From Gammaproteobacteria bacterium (lineage in GTDB: Bacteria > Pseudomonadota > Gammaproteobacteria > Pseudomonadales > Azotimanducaceae): 37,293 nt of DNA. Location of the stretch: contig JAPOTJ010000033.1 in the NCBI GenBank assembly GCA_026709225.1, forward strand, positions 1-37,293, in the 5' to 3' direction. Positions 26,041-33,892 of this stretch are shown here, piece by piece. The translations under genes were made by a program, and so were the position numbers. The first letter of the stretch is position 1. Each line of letters opens with the position of its first letter. The notes beneath the pieces were generated by a model. The model was not told where the DNA came from. It saw only the letters and a program-made list of their open reading frames with translations, and made no database searches.

Positions 26041-28638
26041 CTATGATTTTGCAGGGATTTCGCCCAGATAGAAGGTCAGCGACCAGGATTCGAGCGTGCC
26101 GACATCGCCCGCGGCCGCGTCAATCACTCGAAGTGTCCAATCGCCGAGCGGCGACTCGCCGTAAAAGGCATTGCTCAAGAGCTCCCAGTCGAGGTCTTCG
26201 TTGTCCGCGAGCACATCATTGAACGGCGGATTCACAAGGCTTGTCGTGCCCGAAGGCGAGACCAAGTAGATACCGAGATCGTTAGTGAAGGGGTGGGTGA
26301 TCGAAAACTGCACAACCACGCTCTCGACCTTGAGGGCATCGTCGAGACCGTTGACGTTGACGCGCTGACGAACGCCGCCGCCTTGATGATCCGGGATATT
26401 GACCGCTTCCCTCACTGCAAAGACATCCATGCCGTCTCTGAACGTCCCAAGGCTGTCCGGCGCGTGCGTTGCGGCGAGGGCAAGCGCGGCATCGACATCG
26501 ATAGCGCCAAAGCCGTACCAATTGTGGAAGTGATAGCCGGCGGCATTGGTGATCCACCGGTGGCGAAGCACTGCCGCTTCGCCGCCGAATCCGATCTTGA
26601 CTTCGTCGATGTCGGCATCAAGTATCCGTGCAGAACGCGCCAGAATGTACTTGACATCGCGCCAGGTAAAGTCGGGATTGGCTTCGAGTAGCAGCGCGAC
26701 GGCGCCGGAAGCGCTGGGCGCGGCAGCGGACGTGCCGGTAAACGAATTGATATAGTCGCCGTGCGGATTCTCATTCGCAGGGATGATGCTGTTGGCATCG
26801 TAGCCTTGGTTCCTGCCCATTTGGTCGGTGGTGATCTGGCCGGGATGCGCGATGCCCCACTGACCGGCTGGCGCACTCACCCAGAGGGCGGAACCGGCCG
26901 ATGAATAGCTCGACTTTGTGTCATCGGCACGGAATGCACCGACTTGGATGATGTATGGCAAATTGCGCCACGGGTCGGTGTTCGCCGATACGCAGCCAAT
27001 CTCCGCATTGATATCGTAGTCTTCAAAGACAGGCGTGACGGTGACACCGTCGCTGCCCTCGGTTTCGCCGACCCTCACCTCGTCCCTTCGCAACATGGAG
27101 TTGCAGCGGTTGAATCCGTTGCCGCCGGCTTGGATGTAGAGGGCACCCTTGCCCGATCGCAGGTTGCGAACGCCGTGCTGGAAAAGTTTACGGTCTTCTG
27201 GAAGCGTCAGGTACTCGCCGCCAAACAAACCGAAGCTCATGTTGAAAATATCGACATCACTTGAGTTGGGCCGATTGCTGCTGCCGCCAAGCGAGTCGGA
27301 GGCCGAGTCTGCTCGTCTGGTTGAAAGGAAATTGTAGGCTCGCAGGCGCACATCGGGCGCTACGCCGCGCAGCCCAATGCCATTGTTCGCGACGGCACCG
27401 ATAATGCCTGCGACACTGGTACCGTGATCGCCGAAGGTTGCGAGGAAGAAAGGGTCGGTTTCGAGGCTGCCGCGCCAACTGCCTTGATTGAAGTTGAACG
27501 AGGTGCCTGCTTCCACGTTCGCCGCAAGGTCCGGATGACAAATTTCCATGCCGGTGTCGACTACAGCGACACGAATCCCCTTGCCGGTCGGCCCGTTGTC
27601 GAGCGTCTCCGTCATCCGCAAATCTGCGCCTTCAATGCCGCCCGTGCGAGCGTAGGCATCCTGGCCGGTGTTCGCGAGATTCCATTGCGCGGGGCGGAGT
27701 GGATCCTCGATGCCGGGCGACTGATTGCGTTCAAGATCTGGGCAGCGGACGCGAACGCTGCCATCACCTTGGATGACGAGCCCGCCGCGGCGTTCCGCCC
27801 GGCGCACGCCGGGCGCTTCCTCTGCGGGAGAATCCGTCAGTATGATCGCGTAGTAGGTGCCCGCGCCGGGAAAGGCGTCGAGCGCGACGCGAAAGTTTGA
27901 AAGAAAGTTACCGCCGGGCATGATCGGTGGCAGGTCGATCACCTCATAGAAGAGTCGTCGGCCTCTGAAGTCATTGCGTGTGCTCGCCCAGAAGCCGAGC
28001 TTGGTGGACGAGGTCTCGGCCGAGCCGATATTGTGGACGGACGCAGAGAATGTCACGGCGTCACGCTCGATGGCCGGCCCGTGAAAGGACACGTACAGCT
28101 TGCCGTAGATGTTGTCCTTGGTGTTTTCGAATAAGGCGCCTTGATCGGTGAGGGCAAGGCTGACCGAGGCCGAGTCGCCAGCTTCGGCATTGCCTTCGAT
28201 CGTGCCGAGTGCAATATGAATCGTCTCGTCCCCTTCGGCTTCAAAATCGCGAATCGGCGAAATATGCAGGCTCGCCGTTCGGCTACCGCCTGGGATGCGT
28301 ACTTGGCGCTCGGAGAGCTCGAAGTCACCGCCGAGCGTCGCGCTGCCAGTCGAGTTCAAATTGACCAGCACGCCTGTGTCGCGCGTTTCTGCGAGCGCCA
28401 CGGTCAGTTCGACGGAGGCGCGTTCATCCCACTCGTCTATCTCCGTGATTTCGGACTCGGTGCCCTCGGTGGCGAGTGTCAAGCTCACTTCAGTAGGTGG
28501 CGGCGGTGGCGGCGGCGCGGTCTGTTCGTTCGAGCCGCCGCCACCGCCGCTGCAGCCGATGAGCGTGAGCGTTGCGAGTGTCGCAAGCGTTTTGAGCGAA
28601 TACGGCCGGTCCTCACATCGCCCCCTACATTGGCACAT
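26041..28638 (-). CDS. S8 (subtilisin-like) lipoprotein protease with P domain
   Basis: 865 aa from ATG 28638. The N-terminus is a lipoprotein signal with lipobox LIGC (Cys29), then a Gly/Asn and seven-Pro linker. Next are a Calx-beta-like domain (about 50-168), a beta-sandwich resembling CARDB modules (about 180-290), the S8 catalytic domain (about 318-725) and a C-terminal proprotein-convertase P domain (about 768-860). The triad is complete: D361 in AVVDTGMEICHPDL, H405 in GDHGTSVAGIIG and S637 in TGTSAAAPSASG; the oxyanion Asn is N507 in QAGGNGFNRCN. No N-terminal I9 prodomain is encoded in this chain. The n-region of the signal has three cysteines (MCQCRGRC), which is odd, and no in-frame ATG is closer to the hydrophobic core. 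It overlaps the preceding prodomain-like gene by 14 bp and precedes dnaB by 10 bp. Confidence 0.93.
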   Translation of the reverse strand: MCQCRGRCEDRPYSLKTLATLATLTLIGCSGGGGGSNEQTAPPPPPPPTEVSLTLATEGTESEITEIDEWDERASVELTVALAETRDTGVLVNLNSTGSATLGGDFELSERQVRIPGGSRTASLHISPIRDFEAEGDETIHIALGTIEGNAEAGDSASVSLALTDQGALFENTKDNIYGKLYVSFHGPAIERDAVTFSASVHNIGSAETSSTKLGFWASTRNDFRGRRLFYEVIDLPPIMPGGNFLSNFRVALDAFPGAGTYYAIILTDSPAEEAPGVRRAERRGGLVIQGDGSVRVRCPDLERNQSPGIEDPLRPAQWNLANTGQDAYARTGGIEGADLRMTETLDNGPTGKGIRVAVVDTGMEICHPDLAANVEAGTSFNFNQGSWRGSLETDPFFLATFGDHGTSVAGIIGAVANNGIGLRGVAPDVRLRAYNFLSTRRADSASDSLGGSSNRPNSSDVDIFNMSFGLFGGEYLTLPEDRKLFQHGVRNLRSGKGALYIQAGGNGFNRCNSMLRRDEVRVGETEGSDGVTVTPVFEDYDINAEIGCVSANTDPWRNLPYIIQVGAFRADDTKSSYSSAGSALWVSAPAGQWGIAHPGQITTDQMGRNQGYDANSIIPANENPHGDYINSFTGTSAAAPSASGAVALLLEANPDFTWRDVKYILARSARILDADIDEVKIGFGGEAAVLRHRWITNAAGYHFHNWYGFGAIDVDAALALAATHAPDSLGTFRDGMDVFAVREAVNIPDHQGGGVRQRVNVNGLDDALKVESVVVQFSITHPFTNDLGIYLVSPSGTTSLVNPPFNDVLADNEDLDWELLSNAFYGESPLGDWTLRVIDAAAGDVGTLESWSLTFYLGEIPAKS

Positions 28639-29176
28639 ACAGCGGTCCTTGCAACTGAATGGTGGCGCTTGTGACGCTGCGCGAGGCGCTGAGTTCGGCA
28701 GCGGCTTCGGCAGGGTTGACATCGTCCGGAAGCGAGATCAGCGCAAACCCAAGGGCTTCGTAGATTTTGCCGCCGGTGCCGCCCGCTTGCGCCACCACCG
28801 TATCGAAGTCGGCGTAGTCGTCCATTTCAATGCGAAGGCTCGGCAGGACGTCGCGAAAGCGTCCTTCCTTGAGGTCGAAGGCAAGGCGCCGCGCGGGGCC
28901 GTCAAGCGCGACATGCACTTGATGATCCTTGCCTTTATGGCGCGCCCGGTAGACGCGGAAATCGCCCTCAACGACAATGCTCATGCGCGTGCCGGGAACG
29001 CTCTCCACCTGTTCGGACAGGATGGCGTTGGCTGGCAGCACGAGGACGTTCGCGCCCATGGTCCTAGCGGGCATGAGGGGAGATTGGGCGTGCGCCGAGA
29101 TGGCGAGCAGGACGAGTCCGATTAGCCCCAAGCGCACACTGGATCGGGCGTGGGTTGTGCGTTGCGGATGGTTCAT
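28625..29176 (-). CDS. Secreted prodomain/inhibitor-like partner of the S8 protease
   Basis: 183 aa from ATG 29176, which has a very good Shine-Dalgarno (GGAGGGTGA, about 5 nt upstream). It has a signal peptide to about residue 30 (ISAHA-QSP). The rest is one domain of unknown family. Its last 60 residues (from YADFDTVVAQAGG through ALGFALISLPDDVNPAEAAAELSA to the C-terminal GPLYVPM) look like the ferredoxin-like I9 prodomain of subtilisins, in which a C-terminal tail blocks the active site. The stop lies inside the start of the protease gene. I infer a trans-acting intramolecular-chaperone or inhibitor for that protease. The resemblance is by pattern only and could be wrong. Confidence 0.7.
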   Translation of the reverse strand: MNHPQRTTHARSSVRLGLIGLVLLAISAHAQSPLMPARTMGANVLVLPANAILSEQVESVPGTRMSIVVEGDFRVYRARHKGKDHQVHVALDGPARRLAFDLKEGRFRDVLPSLRIEMDDYADFDTVVAQAGGTGGKIYEALGFALISLPDDVNPAEAAAELSASRSVTSATIQLQGPLYVPM

Positions 29177-29225
29177 TGCGTCACCCTCCAATAGACGCGG
29201 AAAGTATCGCATATCGGGAAAGCGT

Positions 29226-30287
29226 TTACGGAGAATAGCGCCGGGCGGCGCTTAACCCTGTGAGGATTTCGTAGCCGATGGTGCCCGCGAGGGCGGCAAT
29301 GTCATCGAGTGGCTTGGCAGCGCCAATGAGTTCGACCCAATCGCCGACTGCGAGCGTTGCGTGCGCGGTGACGGCGATGGTCGTGAGATTCATGGAGATG
29401 CGCCCGACAATCGGATAGGTTTCGTCGTCTCGATAGGCTTCACCGATGTTTGAGAGCGCTCGCGGCAGTCCGTTTGAGTAGCCGATGCCCACGGTGGCGA
29501 CGCACGAACCGCGCACCGCCTTGAAGGTCGCGCCGTAGCCGATGCTTTCATCGCTTGCGAGTGTCGAGATTTGCAGTACCTGTCCTTCGAGTGTGGCGAC
29601 TGGACGGAACGGATTGTGCGCGTTCGCGTAGGGATTGCCACCGTAGAGGCCGATCCCGCAGCGGCACAGGTCGCCGCGTGTTGCCTCGCCGCTCAGCGTG
29701 CCTCCCGTGTTGCCTATGCTCGTCGGGATACCCGGCAAGGCATCGCGTACTGCTCGGAAGCGGGCAAGCTGTGCGGCATTCATTGGATGCTCGGGCGTGT
29801 CGGCGCACGCAAGATGCGTCATGACGAGCCGCACGTGAATACCAGCGATGTCGCCGGACTTGAAGGTATCCCAGCGAAAGCCGAGCCGAGTCATGCCTGT
29901 GTCGACTTTGATGGCCGCAGGCGCATGGCTGCCCGCGACACGCCGCCAGATGGCAACCTGGACATCGCTTGACAGCACCGGAATGAGACCGGCGTCAAGG
30001 CAGTCCTGCGCGTTTTCGTCTGTGATACCTGCGAGAACAAAAATCTCTGCATCGGCGAGTGCGCTCTGTAGCGCAACGCCCTCGTGGACTTCGCTGACAA
30101 AGAACTGCGTGCAGCCGGCCGCCTGCAATGCGATCGACACAGGCACCATGCCAAGGCCGTAGCCATCGGCCTTGACGACCGCCGCACAGCCAGACGGCGA
30201 TGCCGCGCGAGCTAGCAATGCATAGTTGTCTTGCAGCGCGCCGAGGTCGATGCGCAGGCGCGCATGGCTGTGTGCGGTATTCGGCAT
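29226..30287 (-). CDS. alr: Alanine racemase
   Basis: 353 aa PLP enzyme making D-alanine for peptidoglycan. The PLP lysine is K39 in AAVVKADGYGLGM and the second catalytic base, a tyrosine, is in VGIGYSNGLPRAL. Other blocks are RIDLGALQDNY, IKVDTGMTRLGF, SIGNTGG and the C-terminal AGTIGYEILTGL. The start is uncertain: ATG 30287 fits the family length best, ATG 30296 adds three residues and ATG 30332 fifteen; none has a clear Shine-Dalgarno. The gene precedes the prodomain-like gene by 49 bp. In related genomes alr usually lies next to dnaB, but here two protease-module genes separate them. Confidence 0.95.
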   Translation of the reverse strand: MPNTAHSHARLRIDLGALQDNYALLARAASPSGCAAVVKADGYGLGMVPVSIALQAAGCTQFFVSEVHEGVALQSALADAEIFVLAGITDENAQDCLDAGLIPVLSSDVQVAIWRRVAGSHAPAAIKVDTGMTRLGFRWDTFKSGDIAGIHVRLVMTHLACADTPEHPMNAAQLARFRAVRDALPGIPTSIGNTGGTLSGEATRGDLCRCGIGLYGGNPYANAHNPFRPVATLEGQVLQISTLASDESIGYGATFKAVRGSCVATVGIGYSNGLPRALSNIGEAYRDDETYPIVGRISMNLTTIAVTAHATLAVGDWVELIGAAKPLDDIAALAGTIGYEILTGLSAARRYSP

Positions 30288-30360
30288 AGCGGGCATACGG
30301 ATCGTATCAGGGAGACAGAATGACGAGTTCATCGTGTACTATGGGCCATCTGTTCGCCAC

Positions 30361-30437
30361 GCGCCCGTAGCTCAGGTGGAGAGAGCGTTGGCCTCCGAAG
30401 CCAAAGGCCGCAGGTTCAAGTCCTGCCGGGCGCGCCG
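30361..30437 (+). tRNA. tRNA-Arg (anticodon CCG)
   Basis: Cloverleaf: acceptor GCGCCCG/CGGGCGC, D-stem GCTC/GAGC, anticodon stem TTGGC/GCCAA with loop CTCCGAA (anticodon CCG at 30395-30397), T-stem GCAGG/CCTGC with loop TTCAAGT, discriminator G. The last three bases are CCG, so CCA is not encoded, unlike tRNA-Pro above. It reads CGG. A TACTAT -10-like box at 30337-30342 places a start about 11 nt before the tRNA. Confidence 0.96.
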
Positions 30438-30443
30438 AGTCGA

Positions 30444-31433
30444 TCAACTGATGAACTCGTTGATGCGCATGACCGCCCAGAACGCAGCGATGGTGCCAAC
30501 GCCGTAGCCGACCGTCAGGCGCAGAGCATCGATGCCCCAGCTCGCTATTCGCATTCGCCACAAAGCAAGCGCGATCGGTAATGCGAACAGCACCTGACCA
30601 ATCTCCACGCCGAGGTTGAAACTGAGAAGCGCGGCGAGCGCTTTCGTTTGCGGCAACCCAATGTCGCTCAGGACGCTCGCGAAGCCGAGGCCGTGCACAA
30701 GACCGAAGGCAGCAGCGACGCTTGATGGATAGCGCCACGTGAGGCTGTCGTGCCTGTCGCGAATGACCTCGCTCGCCAAGAATGCGACGCTGAGTGCGAT
30801 GATGGCCTCGACCGGCGGCACCGCAAGCCTCACCAGACCGAGTGCGGCGGTGGCGAGCGTCATCGAGTGGGCGATGGTGAACGCCGTGATCGTCCATAGG
30901 ATGCGCCGCCAGTCGCGGGCGATCCAAATGAGGCACAGCACAAAGAGCAGGTGATCGATGCCTTTGAAGATGTGGATGACGCCGTAGTTGAAGTAGTCCC
31001 ACAGGACTCGCGTAAGCGTTTCCTGACGCGGCACCCGCCACTCGCGAATACTCGGAGCCAGCACCGTCGTGTATTCTTCACCTGACAAGAGTCGTAAGCG
31101 AACGAGCATATGCGCTGGTCGCGTGAGGCCGCGAAAGTCGAAGCCGATGCTGCGTCCAGAAAGATCGTGCGGACATTCGTATTGGCGGCTGTACGCCGCC
31201 ACACCAGTCTCCGCGCACGTGTCGGGGAAGCGAACAGGGAATGGCATCGTATTGGTCTGGTGTATCCGCCAGCCGACGCCCGGCGGTGGTGTCAAGCGCA
31301 CGATGTAGCCCATCGCGGACACTTCGTCGATCTCGACAATGCCGGGGCGCACATCGTCTGCCATCAGTCCGTGCCAGCCGAAGAGCAAGCTGAACGCAAG
31401 GTTCGTGACGAGGAAATCGTGTCGGCGTCGCAT
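30444..31433 (-). CDS. HupE/UreJ-family membrane protein with N-terminal extracytoplasmic domain
   Basis: 329 aa. A signal-like hydrophobic segment (residues 8-24) is followed by a soluble domain of about 120 residues, then six or seven membrane helices from about 145 on. The membrane part carries the HupE/UreJ-type signature GVIHIFKGIDHLLFVLCL, FTIAHSMTLA and FGLVHGLGFAS with repeated His and Asp residues, suggesting a metal or hydrogen-bonded site. HupE proteins are proposed nickel or cobalt transporters, but this longer subgroup is found away from hydrogenase or urease genes and its role is not established. No such genes are in the window. The ATG at 31433 gives the signal segment. It ends 6 bp from tRNA-Arg. 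Confidence 0.8.
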   Translation of the reverse strand: MRRRHDFLVTNLAFSLLFGWHGLMADDVRPGIVEIDEVSAMGYIVRLTPPPGVGWRIHQTNTMPFPVRFPDTCAETGVAAYSRQYECPHDLSGRSIGFDFRGLTRPAHMLVRLRLLSGEEYTTVLAPSIREWRVPRQETLTRVLWDYFNYGVIHIFKGIDHLLFVLCLIWIARDWRRILWTITAFTIAHSMTLATAALGLVRLAVPPVEAIIALSVAFLASEVIRDRHDSLTWRYPSSVAAAFGLVHGLGFASVLSDIGLPQTKALAALLSFNLGVEIGQVLFALPIALALWRMRIASWGIDALRLTVGYGVGTIAAFWAVMRINEFIS

Positions 31434-31461
31434 GGTGGCAATTGTTTCACAGCCGGACGAG

Positions 31462-31491
31462 TTGAAGTCCTGCGTAGAATGACCATATACA
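31462..31491 (+). promoter_or_regulatory. Candidate promoter of the TolC-family gene
   Basis: TTGAAG (31462-31467) and TATACA (31486-31491) are spaced by 18 bp, each matching four of six consensus bases, 25 nt before the ATG at 31516. It lies in the 82-bp gap divergent from the HupE-like gene. Confidence 0.4.
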
Positions 31492-31515
31492 TAGCTTGCC
31501 GTCAGGACACCCTTG

Positions 31516-32859
31516 ATGAATAGGATTCTTACCTGCTGCCTCTGCTTGTGCGTGGCGCAGACTCTGCCGATGCTGCAAATGGCGCATGCAGCGACTGTCG
31601 CTACAGATGAAGGCGAGGCGCTGCATCTCATTGAAGTCCTTGAGATGGCGCTCGCGAGCAATCCGCTGCTCGGCTCCGAAGCCTCAAAGCTGCACTCACT
31701 GCGCGCTGGTATCTCAGAAGCCAAGGCAGGCTGGCTGCCGAAAGTGACGGCCAATTACGATCAGAGTCAGTCGAATTCATCCTACATCTACCAGACAGGC
31801 GTGACGCGCAACGACGACGATCCATCGACCGTGCAGTCGATCGTCATCAGGCAGCCACTGTGGGATTGGGGCAAGACCAAGGCCGAAGTCGAGTCGGCGC
31901 GCGCGAGGTACCGCGCTGGTGAATCGACGCTGTCGCTCGTCGAAGGGCAGGTGCTGATGGAAGCCTTGGATGCTTTTTTTGATGTGCAACGAGATCGTCA
32001 GGTGATGGGTGCCGCCGAAGAGAGTGCGCAGGTGATGCAGCAGCAGGTTGAAGCCACCGAGAAGCGCCTTGAGGCGGGCGCCACCATCCTCACGGACGAG
32101 GCGCGCGTGCGCGCTCGCCTCTATGCGGCCGAAGGCAAGCGCGCCGAGGCGCAAGGCGCGCTTGCCAACAGCCTTGCCGCGTTTGAACGCGCGACATCGA
32201 TTGCCAATCCCGGCACCCTGACTGGAATCGTGCCCGACAATGTGGATCGACTCACCGATATCGCCGCGGACGAATGGGGCGAGCACCCATCGGTGATAGC
32301 GGCGAAAGCGTCCGAGCGTAGCGCCTATCAAGCCTTCAAGTCCGAGCAGCGGTCGATTTGGCCGGACCTCAGTTTGACTGGGCAGGTACGCAAGCTTGAG
32401 AACACCGGATCGTCGTATGTGAGCGAGCTTGAGGAATCGAGCTTCGGTTTCAAGTTCGATGCGCCCATTTATCAGGGGGGTGCCCAATTTGCCCGTGCCC
32501 GCAAAGCGCGGGCGCTGTGGGAGAGTGCGCAGTTTGGCGTCCAGGACTCCGAGCGCAAGGCGCGTGAAGGCGCCATTTCCGCTGCACGCACCTATCGCTA
32601 TAGCAACGAGCGCCTGCGCGCCGCCATTGAGCAGGTACAAGCGAGCGAGCGGGCGTTCCTGCTGATGAAAGAGGAAGTGGCTGCGGCGCGCAAAAGCCTC
32701 GTTGATCAGCTTGATGCGCAAAATGAACTTCTGGAAGCGCGTACGAATCTTGCCCATGCCACGCGCGATGCGCACATGGCGGCGTGGAGCGTGCTGTTTG
32801 CCTTAGGGCGGCTTGATGCCGAATGGCTTGAAGGGATGCAGGGGCACCTACTGCCTTAA
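31516..32859 (+). CDS. TolC-family outer-membrane efflux protein
   Basis: 447 aa. The signal peptide ends near residue 25 (MAHA-ATV). Two structural repeats typical of the outer membrane efflux protein family follow, each with long amphipathic helices: first LIEVLEMALASNPLLGSEASKLHSL and later ARARLYAAEGKRAEAQGAL; second EWGEHPSVIAAKASERSAYQAFKSEQ and the C-terminal SLVDQLDAQNELLEARTNLAHA. It forms a trimeric channel-tunnel for type I secretion or RND export. The motif LFALGRLDAEWL near the end resembles TolC proteins of type I secretion systems. No transporter is adjacent, so it may serve the RND pump at 1.6-5.8 kb or another partner. An in-frame TTG at 31513 is an unlikely alternative start. 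The TAA stop directly abuts a GGAAGGTCT motif. Confidence 0.93.
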   Translation: MNRILTCCLCLCVAQTLPMLQMAHAATVATDEGEALHLIEVLEMALASNPLLGSEASKLHSLRAGISEAKAGWLPKVTANYDQSQSNSSYIYQTGVTRNDDDPSTVQSIVIRQPLWDWGKTKAEVESARARYRAGESTLSLVEGQVLMEALDAFFDVQRDRQVMGAAEESAQVMQQQVEATEKRLEAGATILTDEARVRARLYAAEGKRAEAQGALANSLAAFERATSIANPGTLTGIVPDNVDRLTDIAADEWGEHPSVIAAKASERSAYQAFKSEQRSIWPDLSLTGQVRKLENTGSSYVSELEESSFGFKFDAPIYQGGAQFARARKARALWESAQFGVQDSERKAREGAISAARTYRYSNERLRAAIEQVQASERAFLLMKEEVAAARKSLVDQLDAQNELLEARTNLAHATRDAHMAAWSVLFALGRLDAEWLEGMQGHLLP

Positions 32860-32868
32860 GGAAGGTCT
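32856..32868. repeat. Orphan copy of the IS-like end motif at the tolC-family stop
   Basis: TTAAGGAAGGTCT here is identical to 17360-17372, the left junction of the 253-bp element, including the flanking TTAA. No matching right end was found within the following few hundred bases. It is probably a scar or a partly deleted element. Confidence 0.55.
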
Positions 32869-32898
32869 TGCTTTGAATGTGATATGCACAAGGCATAG

Positions 32899-33189
32899 AC
32901 ACCATGCAAGCACGGTCGCAATCTACCGAAACTGCCAGATGCCGCCTACTTCGAAATGGCGCCGGACTGGCTGTGCGAAGTGCCCTCGCCCGCCACCCGC
33001 ACCATCGATCTTCGCCCTAAGCGCGAGATTTACGCGCGAGCAGGCGTTCTAGACATGTGGCTTGTCGATCCGCAGGCGCGGTGGATCGAGGCGTTTGAAT
33101 TGCAGTCGGAGCAGTGGCAGCCGCTTGGCAAACGAGAGGGCAATGACCCGGTCGCGCTACCGCCTTTCGGCGCGGTGCGCTTCAGCTGA
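32899..33189 (+). pseudogene. Truncated Uma2-family (DUF820) endonuclease-fold protein
   Basis: The frame opens after a TAG at 32896 and reads LPDAAYFEMAPDW, CEVPSPATRTIDL, KREIYARAGVLDMWLVDP and RWIEAFEL. These are the C-terminal half of the Uma2 family, a PD-(D/E)XK-like nuclease fold. The N-terminal half is missing; Uma2 proteins are about 180-200 aa, and only about 90 codons remain. The first ATG (32956) would yield 77 aa. The truncation lies 30 bp behind an orphan IS-like end, which suggests loss by element insertion and deletion. The C-terminal end is intact. Confidence 0.75.
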
Positions 33190-33190
33190 C

Positions 33191-33847
33191 TCACCTCGTC
33201 TCAGCGTGGCCTGCTCGTCGCATCTTGCGCATGTGCTCGAAAGCGGCACCCGGCCCTTCTCGAAGCCGCTCAAGTAACTTCTCCACGCCTGCTTCGGGCG
33301 CGACCTTGGATGTGTCGATCTCTAGATCATAGACCGCTCGGCGATGCACGCGCGCATCTTGGTGGATTGCCGTCCCTGGGAATCGATCAAGACGTGCGGA
33401 CTCGCGGGCGAGCAGCGTCTCTGGGGCGCAGCGTAGGCCGACGAAGATGACATCGATGCCGTCAAATGCTGCCAAGTAGTCATCGAGGTACGCTGGCTCT
33501 AGGCAGAGGTCGTCAATGACGACATTGACGCCCTCGCGCGCAAAGCTCGCCGCTGCGCGTCTCATGCCACGCAGCATTCTCGTGCCAAGATCGCCGAATC
33601 GAATTTCCGAGAGCCGCCCGCATGGTGCCTCCACCGGCACGACATTGAGACCGCGCGAGCCGGGTTCATCGTCGCTCGAATTCAAGCCGCGGAAGCAGTT
33701 TGGCATGCCGTCGCGGAACTGATCGAGCGCCCAGTAATGCCAGTATTCATGCGCAGTGCGCTGCAAGGCGAGGGCGAGGGTCGTCTTGCCCGCGCTCGAC
33801 GTGCCGTTCAAGAGGATGATGCGTCCCGATGTCGAGTGGGCGTCCAC
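33191..33847 (-). CDS. Chloramphenicol phosphotransferase-like P-loop kinase
   Basis: 218 aa from GTG 33847. Walker A is NGTSSAGKTT (residues 14-23), followed by the family pattern WALDQFRDGMP, GLNVVPVEAP, FAREGVNVVIDDLCLEP, VIFVGLRCAPETLLARE, and the lid-like RESARLDRFPG... AVYDLEIDTS. This is the CPT/zeta-toxin-like kinase family. In Streptomyces the founding member phosphorylates chloramphenicol; most members are of unknown substrate. The longer frame to 33961 would overlap the divergent transporter gene, and the GTG keeps a 45-bp intergenic space. Sharing a promoter region with a nucleoside transporter suggests, weakly, a nucleoside-related substrate. Confidence 0.8.
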   Translation of the reverse strand: MDAHSTSGRIILLNGTSSAGKTTLALALQRTAHEYWHYWALDQFRDGMPNCFRGLNSSDDEPGSRGLNVVPVEAPCGRLSEIRFGDLGTRMLRGMRRAAASFAREGVNVVIDDLCLEPAYLDDYLAAFDGIDVIFVGLRCAPETLLARESARLDRFPGTAIHQDARVHRRAVYDLEIDTSKVAPEAGVEKLLERLREGPGAAFEHMRKMRRAGHAETR

Positions 33848-33892
33848 GCTTTGCGTATCATGCTGTCTGGCTGTGCGCAGTGTAGGAGATTT

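Noticed and set aside
28295-29125. 276-codon plus-strand frame across the prodomain-like gene
   Set aside because: Antisense to two genes with strong evidence (signal peptides, S8 lipoprotein start and Shine-Dalgarno).
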